From assembly GCA_934364765.1 (NCBI GenBank), contig CAKRMO010000042.1, positions 1 to 8,202 on the forward strand: DNA of 8,202 bases, read 5' to 3'. The notes under the pieces were generated by a model. The model was given only the letters and a program-made list of their open reading frames with translations. It did not search any database and was not told where the DNA came from. Every line of letters starts with the position of its first letter. Position 1 is the stretch's first letter. This document shows positions 1 through 5,966 of the stretch, in pieces. This DNA comes from an uncultured Bacteroidaceae bacterium (GTDB taxonomy: Bacteria; Bacteroidota; Bacteroidia; Bacteroidales; Bacteroidaceae). The translations under genes and the position numbers were made by a program.

Positions 1-63
1 ATCGAAAGCGTGAAGGCCAAGGTTGTGGAAACAATGAAGAACTACCCCCTATTTGCGTATTAA
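1..63 (+). CDS. glyA: Serine hydroxymethyltransferase, C-terminal end (partial)
   Basis: Reading frame 1 is open from the window edge to a TAA at 61-63 and gives 20 residues ending in MKNYPLFAY. This tail closely resembles what I recall of Bacteroides GlyA C-termini (V-x-x-x-M-x-K-Y-P-I-F-A-Y). GlyA is the cytoplasmic PLP enzyme that interconverts serine and glycine while charging tetrahydrofolate with a one-carbon unit. Only the tail is present, so no catalytic residue can be checked and the call rests on similarity of a short end. A strong terminator follows 21 nt after the stop, so glyA is the last gene of its transcript and is not linked to the downstream surface-protein genes. Confidence 0.8.
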   Translation: MESVKAKVVETMKNYPLFAY

Positions 64-84
64 AAAGGGGCAAGACCATAACGG

Positions 85-120
85 ATGCCGCGCCTGTTGC
101 AGGCGCGGCATTATTTTTTC
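85..120 (+). terminator. Rho-independent terminator of glyA
   Basis: A perfect 10-bp stem (ATGCCGCGCC at 85-94 with GGCGCGGCAT at 102-111), extendable by T95:A101 to leave a 5-nt loop, is followed by TTATTTTTTC. The position just after the glyA stop and the GC-rich stem with a T-run make this a standard intrinsic terminator. Confidence 0.93.
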
Positions 121-207
121 CTTTTTCCACCTTGTCAGGCAAACGGCGCGTGCGGCGGCGCAATTTTGAAAACTATTGCTGCCGGAATTTGCCTTGCGTG
201 GACGAAA

Positions 208-243
208 GGCGGAAAAAAGTGCATCCCGCAATTTTTTTCCGCC
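208..243. repeat. 11-bp perfect inverted repeat in the glyA-lipoprotein intergenic region
   Basis: GGCGGAAAAAA (208-218) and TTTTTTCCGCC (233-243) are perfectly complementary around a 14-nt loop. The A/T half of the stem lies next to the loop, so this is not a normal terminator. It lies about 110 nt upstream of the -33/-7 promoter and could be a regulator site or a relic hairpin. The rest of 121-320 shows no convincing gene: the 60-codon frame at 132-314 has no family resemblance and its composition is like spacer. Confidence 0.5.
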
Positions 244-278
244 CAAAAACGCGCCTTATAACCGCCAAAAAATCAATC

Positions 279-292
279 CGGAAAGGTTTCCG
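279..292. promoter_or_regulatory. 14-bp palindrome upstream of the lipoprotein-operon promoter
   Basis: CGGAAA-GG-TTTCCG is a perfect dyad (arms 279-284 and 287-292) whose near edge is about 30 nt upstream of the -33 box. Location and symmetry would suit a dimeric transcription-factor operator, but no regulator is encoded nearby and the site is short. The operator role is inference. Confidence 0.3.
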
Positions 293-323
293 TGATTTTG
301 TTGGAGAAAATTAGTGTTTTTTT

Positions 324-352
324 TTTGTTGTTAACTATTTGACGTATATTTG
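324..352 (+). promoter_or_regulatory. Bacteroidota-type promoter (-33 TTTG / -7 TAnnTTTG)
   Basis: TATATTTG at 345-352 matches the Bacteroidota -7 consensus TAnnTTTG exactly, and TTTG at 324-327 lies 17 nt upstream, within one base of the ideal -33 position. If G352 is -7, transcription starts near 359 and leaves a leader of about 69 nt before the small ORF. The -33 box is the end of a 10-T run (317-326). Slippage in that run would change the upstream flank but not the spacing between the boxes. It is the best promoter match I found in the window. Confidence 0.75.
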
Positions 353-427
353 CCACGGAAAAACGGGCATTGCGTGTCTCCCGCCAAAAGACGCACGTGA
401 AAAAGAAACAAATAACAGCATAATTCA

Positions 428-607
428 ATGAAACATTTCGGTATGGAAAAGAGCAAGTTGAAACCTTACAAGAAACCGCAAATAGAGGTGTACCGCACTT
501 CGGTTACGCTGATGGAAAACTACAGCCGGAAGCCGGGCAACCTTTCGCGCGAGAACCAAGACTGGAAGTATGACGAGGAGGACGAGAAAGACCCGCTGTG
601 GGAATGA
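428..607 (+). CDS. Small hypothetical protein (59 aa) leading the lipoprotein operon
   Basis: ATG at 428 opens 59 codons ending in TGA at 605-607. The A/T-rich leader before the ATG is typical of translated Bacteroidota genes, and this is the first start after the promoter at 324-352. The product is strongly charged: a basic N-terminal third (KSKLKPYKKP), a short hydrophobic strand-like segment (QIEVYRTSVTLMENY), and an acidic, tryptophan-containing tail (WKYDEEDEKDPLWE). There is no signal peptide or membrane segment. The Y-x-K-P-x-I-E-V-Y start and acidic aromatic end resemble many short Bacteroidales ORFs annotated only as hypothetical. The downstream lipoprotein starts 34 nt later, so the two are very likely co-transcribed. 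Possible roles are a leader peptide, a small partner of the surface protein, or a precursor peptide; none can be chosen from sequence. A second ATG at 443 is an alternative start. Confidence 0.65.
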   Translation: MKHFGMEKSKLKPYKKPQIEVYRTSVTLMENYSRKPGNLSRENQDWKYDEEDEKDPLWE

Positions 608-641
608 AAAACAGTTGAACCAACTAAATAACAACAATTTT

Positions 642-2816
642 ATGAACAAGATGAGCTTGGCCCTGATAGGGCTTGGGGCTGTGGCTTTTGCCGGCTGCAG
701 CCAGGACGAGCAGTTTCTGGCAAAACAAAACGGAGAGTACACCGCCGTTATCGAGAAGGGTGTGGAGTCGCGCTCGTACAGCAACATTGGCGGCGCGTTC
801 AAATGGGCTGCGGGCGACGACATCGCGGCTTGGGTTACGAACAACGGCACTGCGCTCGGCTTCAAAACGATGCAGATGACAGGCGGTGCGGGCACTGACA
901 AGGCTTCTTACGGGGCTGTCGTGGGCGGAAAGCCCACCGATGTGGCGGTGTTCCCCGTGGGCGCGGCGAAAAGCTATGACAATGGCGTGCTGACGGTGAA
1001 CTATCCAAGCGTTTACGACAACTATTGCACAAGCTACAATAAGGACAGCATGAGCGTGAGCGACCCGATGGCGGCGTTTTTCGCGCAGGGCGAGAAGCAG
1101 TTTGTGTTCCGCCACGTGGGCGGCGTGATTGAGTGGGACATCGACGTGCCGGCGTACATCGACGAGTTCACGGTGAAGATGAACAGCGGCGTAACCGGCG
1201 ACTTCACCGTTGACGCAACGGACAAGAACAACCCCTACGCTTCGGCAAAGGAGAACACCGTTGACTCCGTCTCGTTCAAGTTCGAGCTCACCACCGAGAG
1301 CACGGAAATTCACTTCTATATGCCTGTCCCCGTGGGCACATACAAGGGGTGTACAATATATATAAAGAACAACGGCAAGGTGGTTGACAGCTTCACCAGC
1401 ACGGCGGAGAACACCGTGAGAAGGTGCGACTGGATTGTGATGCCTCTGATAAGCATGGGCTACACGGGTGTCATAGAGAACGCGGTTACCGCATGGGCGG
1501 GATTGCGTCAGGTTGCCGAAAACGGAGGAGTTGTTTCGCTCGGCAGCGACATTATTATAAAAGAAGACACCAACGTTGTGGTCGGCGCGGGAAAGAGCCT
1601 TGTTGTTGACCTGAACGGAAAGAAAGTTGAAAATGAAAATAATTTGTGGAAAGACAACTCCGACCAGTGGTCTTTGTTCAGCACACACGGCGGCACTCTC
1701 GTGCTCAAGGGCGATGGCACTGTAAAGGCCAAGGAGAACGACTGCTACGGCGTTGACGTTCAGGACGGCGGACATCTCGTCATCGAGGGCGGACATTACA
1801 TCGGCAACATCCATGCGGTGTATGTCCTTGAAGGTCTTGCCGAAATCAAGGGCGGCGTGTTCGAGGTGCAGCAGAAATACCCCAACGCTTCGAAAGCAGA
1901 CGAGTTTGTCTTGAACTGCTATGACGCGAAGCGCGCCAACGGCACAGCCAAGATAGTTGTAACGGGCGGCACGTTCATCGGCTTCAACCCCGCCGACTGC
2001 TACGCAGAGGGCGCACACACCAACTTTGTGGCCGAAGGCTATTCGTCAGTGTTGGTAAGCACAGCCCCGATGACTTACGAGGTTGTCAAGAGTTCGGACG
2101 TAAACACAAACTCCGGCCTTTTGGAAGCCCTTAAAACGGCGGGCAGCGTGATTGGCGTAAAGCAGGACATCGAGATAAGCAGTTATACAACCGTTGAAGT
2201 TCCGGTGAAGATGGTGCTGGCTGACGGCGCAAAAATAACGGCCAGCCAAAAGCGCGTGTCAGCGCTGAAAGTCAGCGGAGGAAGCGCAAAGGTGAACGGC
2301 ACTCTTGATCTTTACGGTTACGGCACAATAACAGGCCCGTCAAACAAAACATCGGGAGATCTGAATACGGCTGCCATAGCGTGCGAAAAAGGAAACCTTA
2401 ATATATACGGCAACATAACATTCGACGGCGGAAGCGGCAATGAGACTAACAACGCAGTGCGTGTGTCTGGCGGAAACGTGAACATCTATGGCGGGTATTT
2501 CCATACAGGGCTTGACAAGAACGGAAAGCCCAATGCCTGTGTGCTTGTTGACGCTTACACAATGCCGTCCGTTTGCCGCGCCGAGGTGAACATTTATGGC
2601 GGTGTGTTCGAGGCGGAGAATCCCCAGTATTTGCTGAACATACAGGATGATGTCAGGGATTTGTGTTCCTTGAAGGTTTACGGCGGCACATTCGTTGGGT
2701 TCGACCCTGCCGACAACGCTTCGGAGGGTGAGCACACCAATTTTGTTGCCGAGGGCTACAAGTCGGAAAAGACCACATACAACGGCAAGGAAGCCTGGAA
2801 GGTTGTTAAGGAATAA
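642..2816 (+). CDS. Surface lipoprotein: fimbrillin-like N-terminus plus two beta-helix-like modules
   Basis: This is a 724-residue protein. The start at 642 is chosen over the in-frame ATG at 570 because residues 1-18 then form a lipoprotein signal peptide ending in the lipobox FAGC (Cys19), and because the longer frame would overlap the small ORF. The residues after Cys19, SQDEQ, are acidic as in the Bacteroidota lipoprotein export signal, which predicts display on the outer surface. Residues 30-270 carry features of fimbrillin/Mfa-like proteins (FKWAAGDDIAAW at 53-64 and an Ig-like beta-rich stretch). Residues 281-484 and 490-724 are two copies of a module made of short strands with repeated GG-x-F/Y turns (IYGGYF, IYGGVF, VYGGTF, VTGGTF), typical of right-handed parallel beta-helices. 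Each copy ends in GGTFxGFxPAD, then HTNFVAEGY and a V-V-K end. No catalytic motif was seen. A role as an adhesin or structural surface protein is inference. Confidence 0.85.
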   Translation: MNKMSLALIGLGAVAFAGCSQDEQFLAKQNGEYTAVIEKGVESRSYSNIGGAFKWAAGDDIAAWVTNNGTALGFKTMQMTGGAGTDKASYGAVVGGKPTDVAVFPVGAAKSYDNGVLTVNYPSVYDNYCTSYNKDSMSVSDPMAAFFAQGEKQFVFRHVGGVIEWDIDVPAYIDEFTVKMNSGVTGDFTVDATDKNNPYASAKENTVDSVSFKFELTTESTEIHFYMPVPVGTYKGCTIYIKNNGKVVDSFTSTAENTVRRCDWIVMPLISMGYTGVIENAVTAWAGLRQVAENGGVVSLGSDIIIKEDTNVVVGAGKSLVVDLNGKKVENENNLWKDNSDQWSLFSTHGGTLVLKGDGTVKAKENDCYGVDVQDGGHLVIEGGHYIGNIHAVYVLEGLAEIKGGVFEVQQKYPNASKADEFVLNCYDAKRANGTAKIVVTGGTFIGFNPADCYAEGAHTNFVAEGYSSVLVSTAPMTYEVVKSSDVNTNSGLLEALKTAGSVIGVKQDIEISSYTTVEVPVKMVLADGAKITASQKRVSALKVSGGSAKVNGTLDLYGYGTITGPSNKTSGDLNTAAIACEKGNLNIYGNITFDGGSGNETNNAVRVSGGNVNIYGGYFHTGLDKNGKPNACVLVDAYTMPSVCRAEVNIYGGVFEAENPQYLLNIQDDVRDLCSLKVYGGTFVGFDPADNASEGEHTNFVAEGYKSEKTTYNGKEAWKVVKE

Positions 2817-2838
2817 GTAATCGTCCAATATTTTTTTC

Positions 2839-2873
2839 AATCCCCGCCGCTGTGAAGTGGCGGGGATTTTTTG
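2839..2873 (+). terminator. Rho-independent terminator of the lipoprotein operon
   Basis: AATCCCCGCC (2839-2848) pairs with GGCGGGGATT (2859-2868), extendable inward by G-U and C-G pairs to a 6-nt loop, and runs into TTTTTT. It starts 22 nt after the stop codon at 2816. The distance and shape fit an intrinsic terminator. Confidence 0.93.
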
Positions 2874-2894
2874 TGCCAATGCGTGCGGGATGTG

Positions 2895-2936
2895 TGACAA
2901 TTTGTCATAATTTGTCGCATCGCGCAAAGTTTGTCA
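2895..2936 (+). promoter_or_regulatory. Phased TTTGTC boxes with an overlapping TGACAA-T-TTGTCA palindrome
   Basis: TTTGTC occurs at 2901, 2911 and 2930, spaced 10 and 19 bp, close to whole helical turns. The first is half of a perfect dyad TGACAA-T-TTGTCA (2895-2907). Such phasing could bind a regulator to one face of the DNA, but the nearest downstream gene (groES) is about 650 nt away and nothing else supports a function. The rest of 2937-3096 contains no gene or promoter I can support. Confidence 0.25.
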
Positions 2937-3096
2937 TGGCATGAAGCAAAATGTGCCCCGTTCTGGACAGAAAATAATGAAAGACGCAGTTGTTCTGTGC
3001 TAAGAGTGTTGTGGATTGTGTAAAACGTTGATTGACAATAAAATATCCAAACAAGAGTTATTCTTTGTAACTTGTTGTCTTTTAGGGGTTTGAAAG

Positions 3097-3300
3097 TGGC
3101 GAAAAAAGGTCTGATGTAATTTAAATTATATCTGATATAATTTTTCCTGCATCAAATGTAGGCTTAGCGGTGTTGGTTTTACGGGATTTGTAGGGGCGTA
3201 TTGCATACGCCCTGTATGCCACCGCACGAACCGCATTGCAAACCGTTGAAGCAATATTGCGAAGCGCGCATTTCTGGGTGTATGCCATACGCCCCTACGG
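3097..3300 (+). repeat. Composite repeat, left copy (inverted partner at 5685-5953)
   Basis: This block reappears as its reverse complement on the other side of groESL. It has two parts. The outer block (3097-3176) starts with an A-run and GGTCTGATGTA, contains the dyads TAATTTAAATTA (3117-3128) and TTATATCTGATATAA (3126-3140), and ends TTAGCGGTGTTGG (3164-3176). The inner block is a 109-bp palindromic unit (3190-3298). Exact inverted matches to the right copy include the 20-mer at 3141-3160 (partner 5868-5887) and the 13-mer at 3164-3176 (partner 5852-5864). Weaker similarity continues inward to about 3323. No ORF inside is convincing. It is probably a non-coding interspersed element (MITE- or REP-like). 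Confidence 0.85.
3190..3298. repeat. 109-bp palindromic MITE/REP-like unit, left
   Basis: The ends are inverted copies of each other, and each is itself a hairpin: GGGCGTAT-TGC-ATACGCCC at 3194-3212 and GGGTGTAT-GCC-ATACGCCC at 3276-3294, with outer GTAG and CTAC. The middle contains a CACGAACCGC...TTGCAAACCG stretch shared with the right unit. The structure resembles short non-autonomous elements that form foldback DNA. No flanking target-site duplication is obvious. Confidence 0.8.
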
Positions 3301-3487
3301 CGGTGCAATTTGTTGGTTAATTGATTGTTGCTGCGCGGTGTGCATCACCGCCGAAAACTTATTGCGCAAGCAAAACAAATTGTAGCGGCAATACGACAAA
3401 ACTGCACAATGCTGCCAAAACTTCAAAAGTCTCTAATACAGGACTTTCATAAAATATTATTACGGTTTTGCAAATTGTGCTTGGAGT

Positions 3488-3504
3488 TTGGCACGCTTTT
3501 GGCA
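3488..3504 (+). promoter_or_regulatory. Sigma-54-like promoter candidate for groESL
   Basis: TTGGCACG-CTTT-TGGCA fits the sigma-54 (RpoN) consensus TTGGCACG-N4-TTGCW at all defined positions but one, with GG and GC exactly 12 nt apart. Transcription would start near 3516, about 70 nt before groES. No TAnnTTTG box is present on the + strand between 2874 and 3585, so the ordinary Bacteroidota promoter form is missing here. The same stretch can be read as a direct repeat of TTTGGCA 11 bp apart, with an inverted TGCCAAAA at 3413-3420, which would suggest a repressor or activator site instead. The sequence match is direct; the function is inference. Confidence 0.4.
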
Positions 3505-3513
3505 TAGCAAATG

Positions 3514-3544
3514 GCGGAGCATTGCCGCGAAAGGCGGTCTCCGC
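3514..3544 (+). promoter_or_regulatory. Bulged hairpin in the groES 5' leader
   Basis: GCGGAG (3514-3519) pairs with CTCCGC (3539-3544). After a CATT bulge on the left side, GCCGC (3524-3528) pairs with GCGGT (3534-3538) around a GAAAG loop. If transcription starts near 3516 this hairpin is at the very 5' end of the groESL mRNA, where it could protect the message or respond to temperature. It ends about 40 nt before the start codon, so it does not directly hide the ribosome-binding region. Confidence 0.45.
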
Positions 3545-3585
3545 AGGAATATCACAAAAACAATAAACAATTAAAGAATAAAATC

Positions 3586-3858
3586 ATGAACATTAAACCG
3601 TTAGCAGACAGGGTTCTGATTAATCCCGCGAAAGCGGAGGAAAAGACAGTGGCAGGTATCATCATTCCCGACACGGCAAAGGAAAAGCCTTTGAAGGGTG
3701 AGGTTGTTGCAGTTGGCGAAGGCACCAAGGACGAAAAGATGGTGTTGAAGGCCGGCGACACAGTGCTTTTCGGCAAATATGCCGGCACCGAAATCGAGGT
3801 TGGTGATGACAAATACCTCATCATGCGCCAGAGCGACGTTCTCGCTGTGTTGGCGTAA
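3586..3858 (+). CDS. groES: Co-chaperonin GroES (Hsp10)
   Basis: This is a 90-residue protein, normal for the bacterial family. GroES forms a seven-membered lid on GroEL, closing the cytoplasmic folding chamber in an ATP-dependent way. The N-terminus [10 protein letters not shown] is the family signature; residues 16-33 form the mobile loop, with G24-III-P28 as the hydrophobic tripeptide that docks on the GroEL apical domain; GEVVAVGEG (about 38-46) and [15 protein letters not shown] (about 58-72) are the core beta-strand motifs; and the tail is [10 protein letters not shown]. The start at 3586 is chosen over an in-frame ATG at 3511 because it gives the conserved N-terminus and follows an A-rich leader (AATTAAAGAATAAAATC). 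groEL follows after 29 nt, forming an operon. No CIRCE (HrcA) operator is present upstream. Confidence 0.98.
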   Translation: MNIKPLADRVLINPAKAEEKTVAGIIIPDTAKEKPLKGEVVAVGEGTKDEKMVLKAGDTVLFGKYAGTEIEVGDDKYLIMRQSDVLAVLA

Positions 3859-3887
3859 ATATGTTTAACAATAAAAACTGAAGAATT

Positions 3888-5519
3888 ATGGCAGCTAAAG
3901 ACGTAAGATATAATGTAGAGGCACGCGAACTCCTCAAGGAAGGTGCTGACGCGCTTGCAAACGCAGTGAAGACAACTCTCGGCCCCAAGGGACGCAATGT
4001 TGTTATCGACAAAAAGTTCGGCGCACCGCGCATAACCAAGGACGGTGTAACCGTGGCAAAGGAGATAGAGCTGGAAGACTCTTTCCAGAATGCCGGAGCG
4101 CAGCTCGTGAAGAGCGTGGCAAGCAAGACCGGCGATGATGCAGGCGACGGAACAACTACAGCAACCGTGCTGACACAGGCAATCCTCACCGAGGGAATGA
4201 AGAATGTGGCAGCCGGAGCGAACCCGCTCGACATCAAGCGCGGAATTGACAAGGCAGTCGCTAAGGTTGTTGAGGAAATAAAGAGCCAGGCAGAAAAGAT
4301 TGACAACAGCTATGACAAGATAGAGCAGGTTGCAACAATATCGGGCAACAACGACCCCGAAATTGGCAAGCTCATCGCCGACGGTATGCGTGCAGTGAGC
4401 GTTAACGGCGTAATCACCATTGAGGATGCCAAAGGGCGCGACACGGTGCTCAAGACCGTTGAGGGAATGCAGTTCGACCGTGGCTATCTCTCGCCTTACT
4501 TCATCACCGAACCCGAGAAAATGGAGTGCGTTATGGAGAAGCCCTACATTCTTATCTACGACAAGAAGATTTCAAACCTCAAGGATTTCCTGCCTATCCT
4601 GAACAGCGCGGTGCAGAGCGGACGTCCCTTGCTCGTGATTGCAGAAGACGTGGATTCCGAGGCACTCACCACTTTGGTTGTGAACCGTCTGCGTGCGCAG
4701 CTTAAGATTTGCGCCATCAAGGCTCCTGGCTTCGGCGACCGCCGCAAGGCAATGCTTGAAGACATCGCAATCCTCACCGGCGGCGTTGTCATCAGCGAGG
4801 ACAAGGGCTTGAAGCTCGAACAGGCTACAATCGAAATGCTCGGCTCGGCAGAGAAGGTTACCGTAACCAAGGACAACACCACCATAGTGAACGGCGGCGG
4901 CGACAAGCAGAACATTCAGGACCGTATAGGCCAGCTCAAGAACGAGATAGAGAACACCACCTCCACATACGACAAGGAGAAACTTCAGGAGCGCCTTGCA
5001 AAACTTTCGGGCGGCGTTTGCGTGCTCGAAGTTGGTGCGGCTTCCGAAACTGAGCAGAAGGAGAAGAAAGACCGTTGCGACGACGCTCTTTGCGCAACGC
5101 GTGCCGCCATTGAGGAAGGCATCGTAACAGGCGGCGGCGTGGCTTACATCCGTGCGCAGAAGGCTCTCGACGGCATGACAGGCGACAACGCTGACGAGAC
5201 AACCGGCATTGCCATTGTGCGCCGCGCAATCGAGGAGCCTTTGCGCCAGATTTGCTCCAACGCCGGCATCGAGGGTGCTGTTGTGGTGAACAAGGTTCGC
5301 GAGGGCGAGGGTAACTTCGGCTTCAACGCCAAGACCGAGCAGTATGGCGACTTGCGCGAGCAGGGCGTGGTTGACCCCGCCAAGGTTACCCGCGTGGCTC
5401 TGGAGAATGCAGCTTCCGTAGCCGGTATGTTCCTCACGACCGAGTGCGTGATTTGCGACAAGAAGGAGGACGCTCCCGCGCCGATGCCTAATCCCGGAAT
5501 GGGCGGCGGAATGATGTAA
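3888..5519 (+). CDS. groEL: Chaperonin GroEL (Hsp60)
   Basis: This is a complete 543-residue chaperonin subunit. It assembles into the double seven-ring cytoplasmic machine that folds newly made and heat-damaged proteins with GroES and ATP. Visible landmarks are LGPKGRNVV (31-39), the nucleotide motif [10 protein letters not shown] (86-95, with catalytic Asp87), [14 protein letters not shown] (192-205), the apical [20 protein letters not shown] (279-298), the Asp of DDAL (399) matching E. coli Asp398, and the family signature [12 protein letters not shown] (406-417), where Thr414 replaces the commoner Pro or Ala. The C-terminus ends in a short Gly-Met tail ([10 protein letters not shown]). 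The start gives the usual MAAKDVRYN, preceded by A-rich AAAAACTGAAGAATT. It is co-transcribed with groES, and a terminator lies 37 nt after the stop. Confidence 0.99.
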   Translation: MAAKDVRYNVEARELLKEGADALANAVKTTLGPKGRNVVIDKKFGAPRITKDGVTVAKEIELEDSFQNAGAQLVKSVASKTGDDAGDGTTTATVLTQAILTEGMKNVAAGANPLDIKRGIDKAVAKVVEEIKSQAEKIDNSYDKIEQVATISGNNDPEIGKLIADGMRAVSVNGVITIEDAKGRDTVLKTVEGMQFDRGYLSPYFITEPEKMECVMEKPYILIYDKKISNLKDFLPILNSAVQSGRPLLVIAEDVDSEALTTLVVNRLRAQLKICAIKAPGFGDRRKAMLEDIAILTGGVVISEDKGLKLEQATIEMLGSAEKVTVTKDNTTIVNGGGDKQNIQDRIGQLKNEIENTTSTYDKEKLQERLAKLSGGVCVLEVGAASETEQKEKKDRCDDALCATRAAIEEGIVTGGGVAYIRAQKALDGMTGDNADETTGIAIVRRAIEEPLRQICSNAGIEGAVVVNKVREGEGNFGFNAKTEQYGDLREQGVVDPAKVTRVALENAASVAGMFLTTECVICDKKEDAPAPMPNPGMGGGMM

Positions 5520-5556
5520 TCGGAAAAAGGAAATTTTTTTTTTCATAATTGGTTTG

Positions 5557-5590
5557 CGGGACGGTATCCATTGGATGCCGCCCCGTTTTT
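5557..5590 (+). terminator. Rho-independent terminator of groESL
   Basis: A 13-bp stem (5557-5569 with 5573-5585) with one A-C mismatch and one G-U pair around an ATT loop is followed by TTTTTG. A 10-T run at 5534-5543, just after the groEL stop, lies ahead of it. The stem strength and T-run at this distance fit termination of the chaperonin transcript. Confidence 0.88.
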
Positions 5591-5686
5591 GTTTGTTTGC
5601 GCCGTTGTTCACGCGGCATTGTGTATGGCATGTGCCATGCACCAAATGAATGTGTAATATGCAATTAATAAAGGAATTGCGTCTCC

Positions 5687-5795
5687 GTAGGGGCGTATGG
5701 CATACGCCCGGAATTGAGCGGATTTGCAATGTCACGGCGGCGGTTTGCGGCGCGGTTCGAGCAATGGCGTACATGGCGTATGCAATACGCCCTAC
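5687..5795. repeat. 109-bp palindromic MITE/REP-like unit, right
   Basis: It has the same length as the left unit and the same plan: hairpin GGGCGTAT-GGC-ATACGCCC at 5691-5709 and hairpin GGCGTAT-GCA-ATACGCC at 5775-5791, with outer GTAG and CTAC. Its interior aligns with the left unit only in reverse complement, which fixes the inverted orientation of the pair. Confidence 0.8.
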
Positions 5796-5868
5796 ATATA
5801 TACAATTATCAATTAATCATTAATCCGCATCGTTAGGCAAATGGCGCCAAACCAACACCGCTAAAATT

Positions 5869-5910
5869 ACATTTGATGCAGGAAAAACCACATAGGACGC
5901 AGGAAAAATT
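5869..5910 (-). repeat. 21-bp tandem duplication within the right composite repeat
   Basis: Two adjacent 21-bp units share ACAT, then GA, then GCAGGAAAAA: unit 1 at 5869-5889 and unit 2 at 5890-5910. The left composite copy has only one unit (around 3139-3160), so the second arose in, or was lost from, one copy after the two separated. Confidence 0.75.
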
Positions 5911-5966
5911 ATGTCTGATATAATCCAAACTACATCAGACCTTTTTTTGCCCTTTGCAATATGCGG

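Larger units (their letters stand above)
5685..5953 (-). repeat. Composite repeat, right copy (inverted partner at 3097-3300)
   Basis: Read on the minus strand it has the same order of parts as the left copy: A-run, GGTCTGATGTA, a near-palindrome (5909-5923), the 20-mer at 5868-5887, TTAGCGGTGTTGG (5852-5864), then the 109-bp palindromic unit (5687-5795). It is longer than the left copy because of a 21-bp tandem duplication (5869-5910) and about 40 extra A/T-rich bases between the two blocks (roughly 5796-5850). Weaker similarity extends inward to about 5662. On the + strand its outer end also forms GTCTGAT (5913-5919) / ATCAGAC (5934-5940) followed by CTTTTTTT, which could act as a weak backup terminator for groEL. 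No gene is seen in 5591-6065. Confidence 0.85.

Noticed and set aside
132..314. 60-codon open frame between glyA and the lipoprotein operon
   Set aside because: It starts inside the T-tail region of the glyA terminator, has no family-like motif, and overlaps inverted repeats and spacer-like sequence.
374..400. Possible hairpin in the leader of the small ORF (CGTG...CACG)
   Set aside because: Only a 4-bp stem can be formed, which is expected by chance.
624..2018. 464-codon open frame on the minus strand across the lipoprotein gene
   Set aside because: It is a shadow of the lipoprotein gene: the + strand protein has a lipobox and repeated motifs, while the minus-strand product shows no coherent domain.
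2941..3003. 20-codon ORF in the groES upstream region
   Set aside because: Too short, no promoter or leader that favours translation, and no recognisable feature.
2998..3014. GTGCTAAGAGTG resembling half of a CIRCE operator (GAGTGCTAA)
   Set aside because: Only part of one half-site matches, the other half TTAGCACTC is absent at the required spacing, and it lies almost 600 nt upstream of groES.
3194..3294. CRISPR-like repeat made of the CGTAT...ATACG elements
   Set aside because: Only two elements per locus, in inverted rather than direct orientation, with unequal spacing and no cas genes.
5621..5642. Inverted repeat GTGTATGGCA / TGCCATGCAC after the groEL terminator
   Set aside because: Only 2 nt separate the arms, no T-run follows, and it is not shared with the left side, so it is not counted as part of the composite repeat.
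4572..5774. 400-codon minus-strand open frame across groEL
   Set aside because: It is antisense to the fully conserved groEL sequence and runs into the repeat and terminator region; no domain is recognisable.
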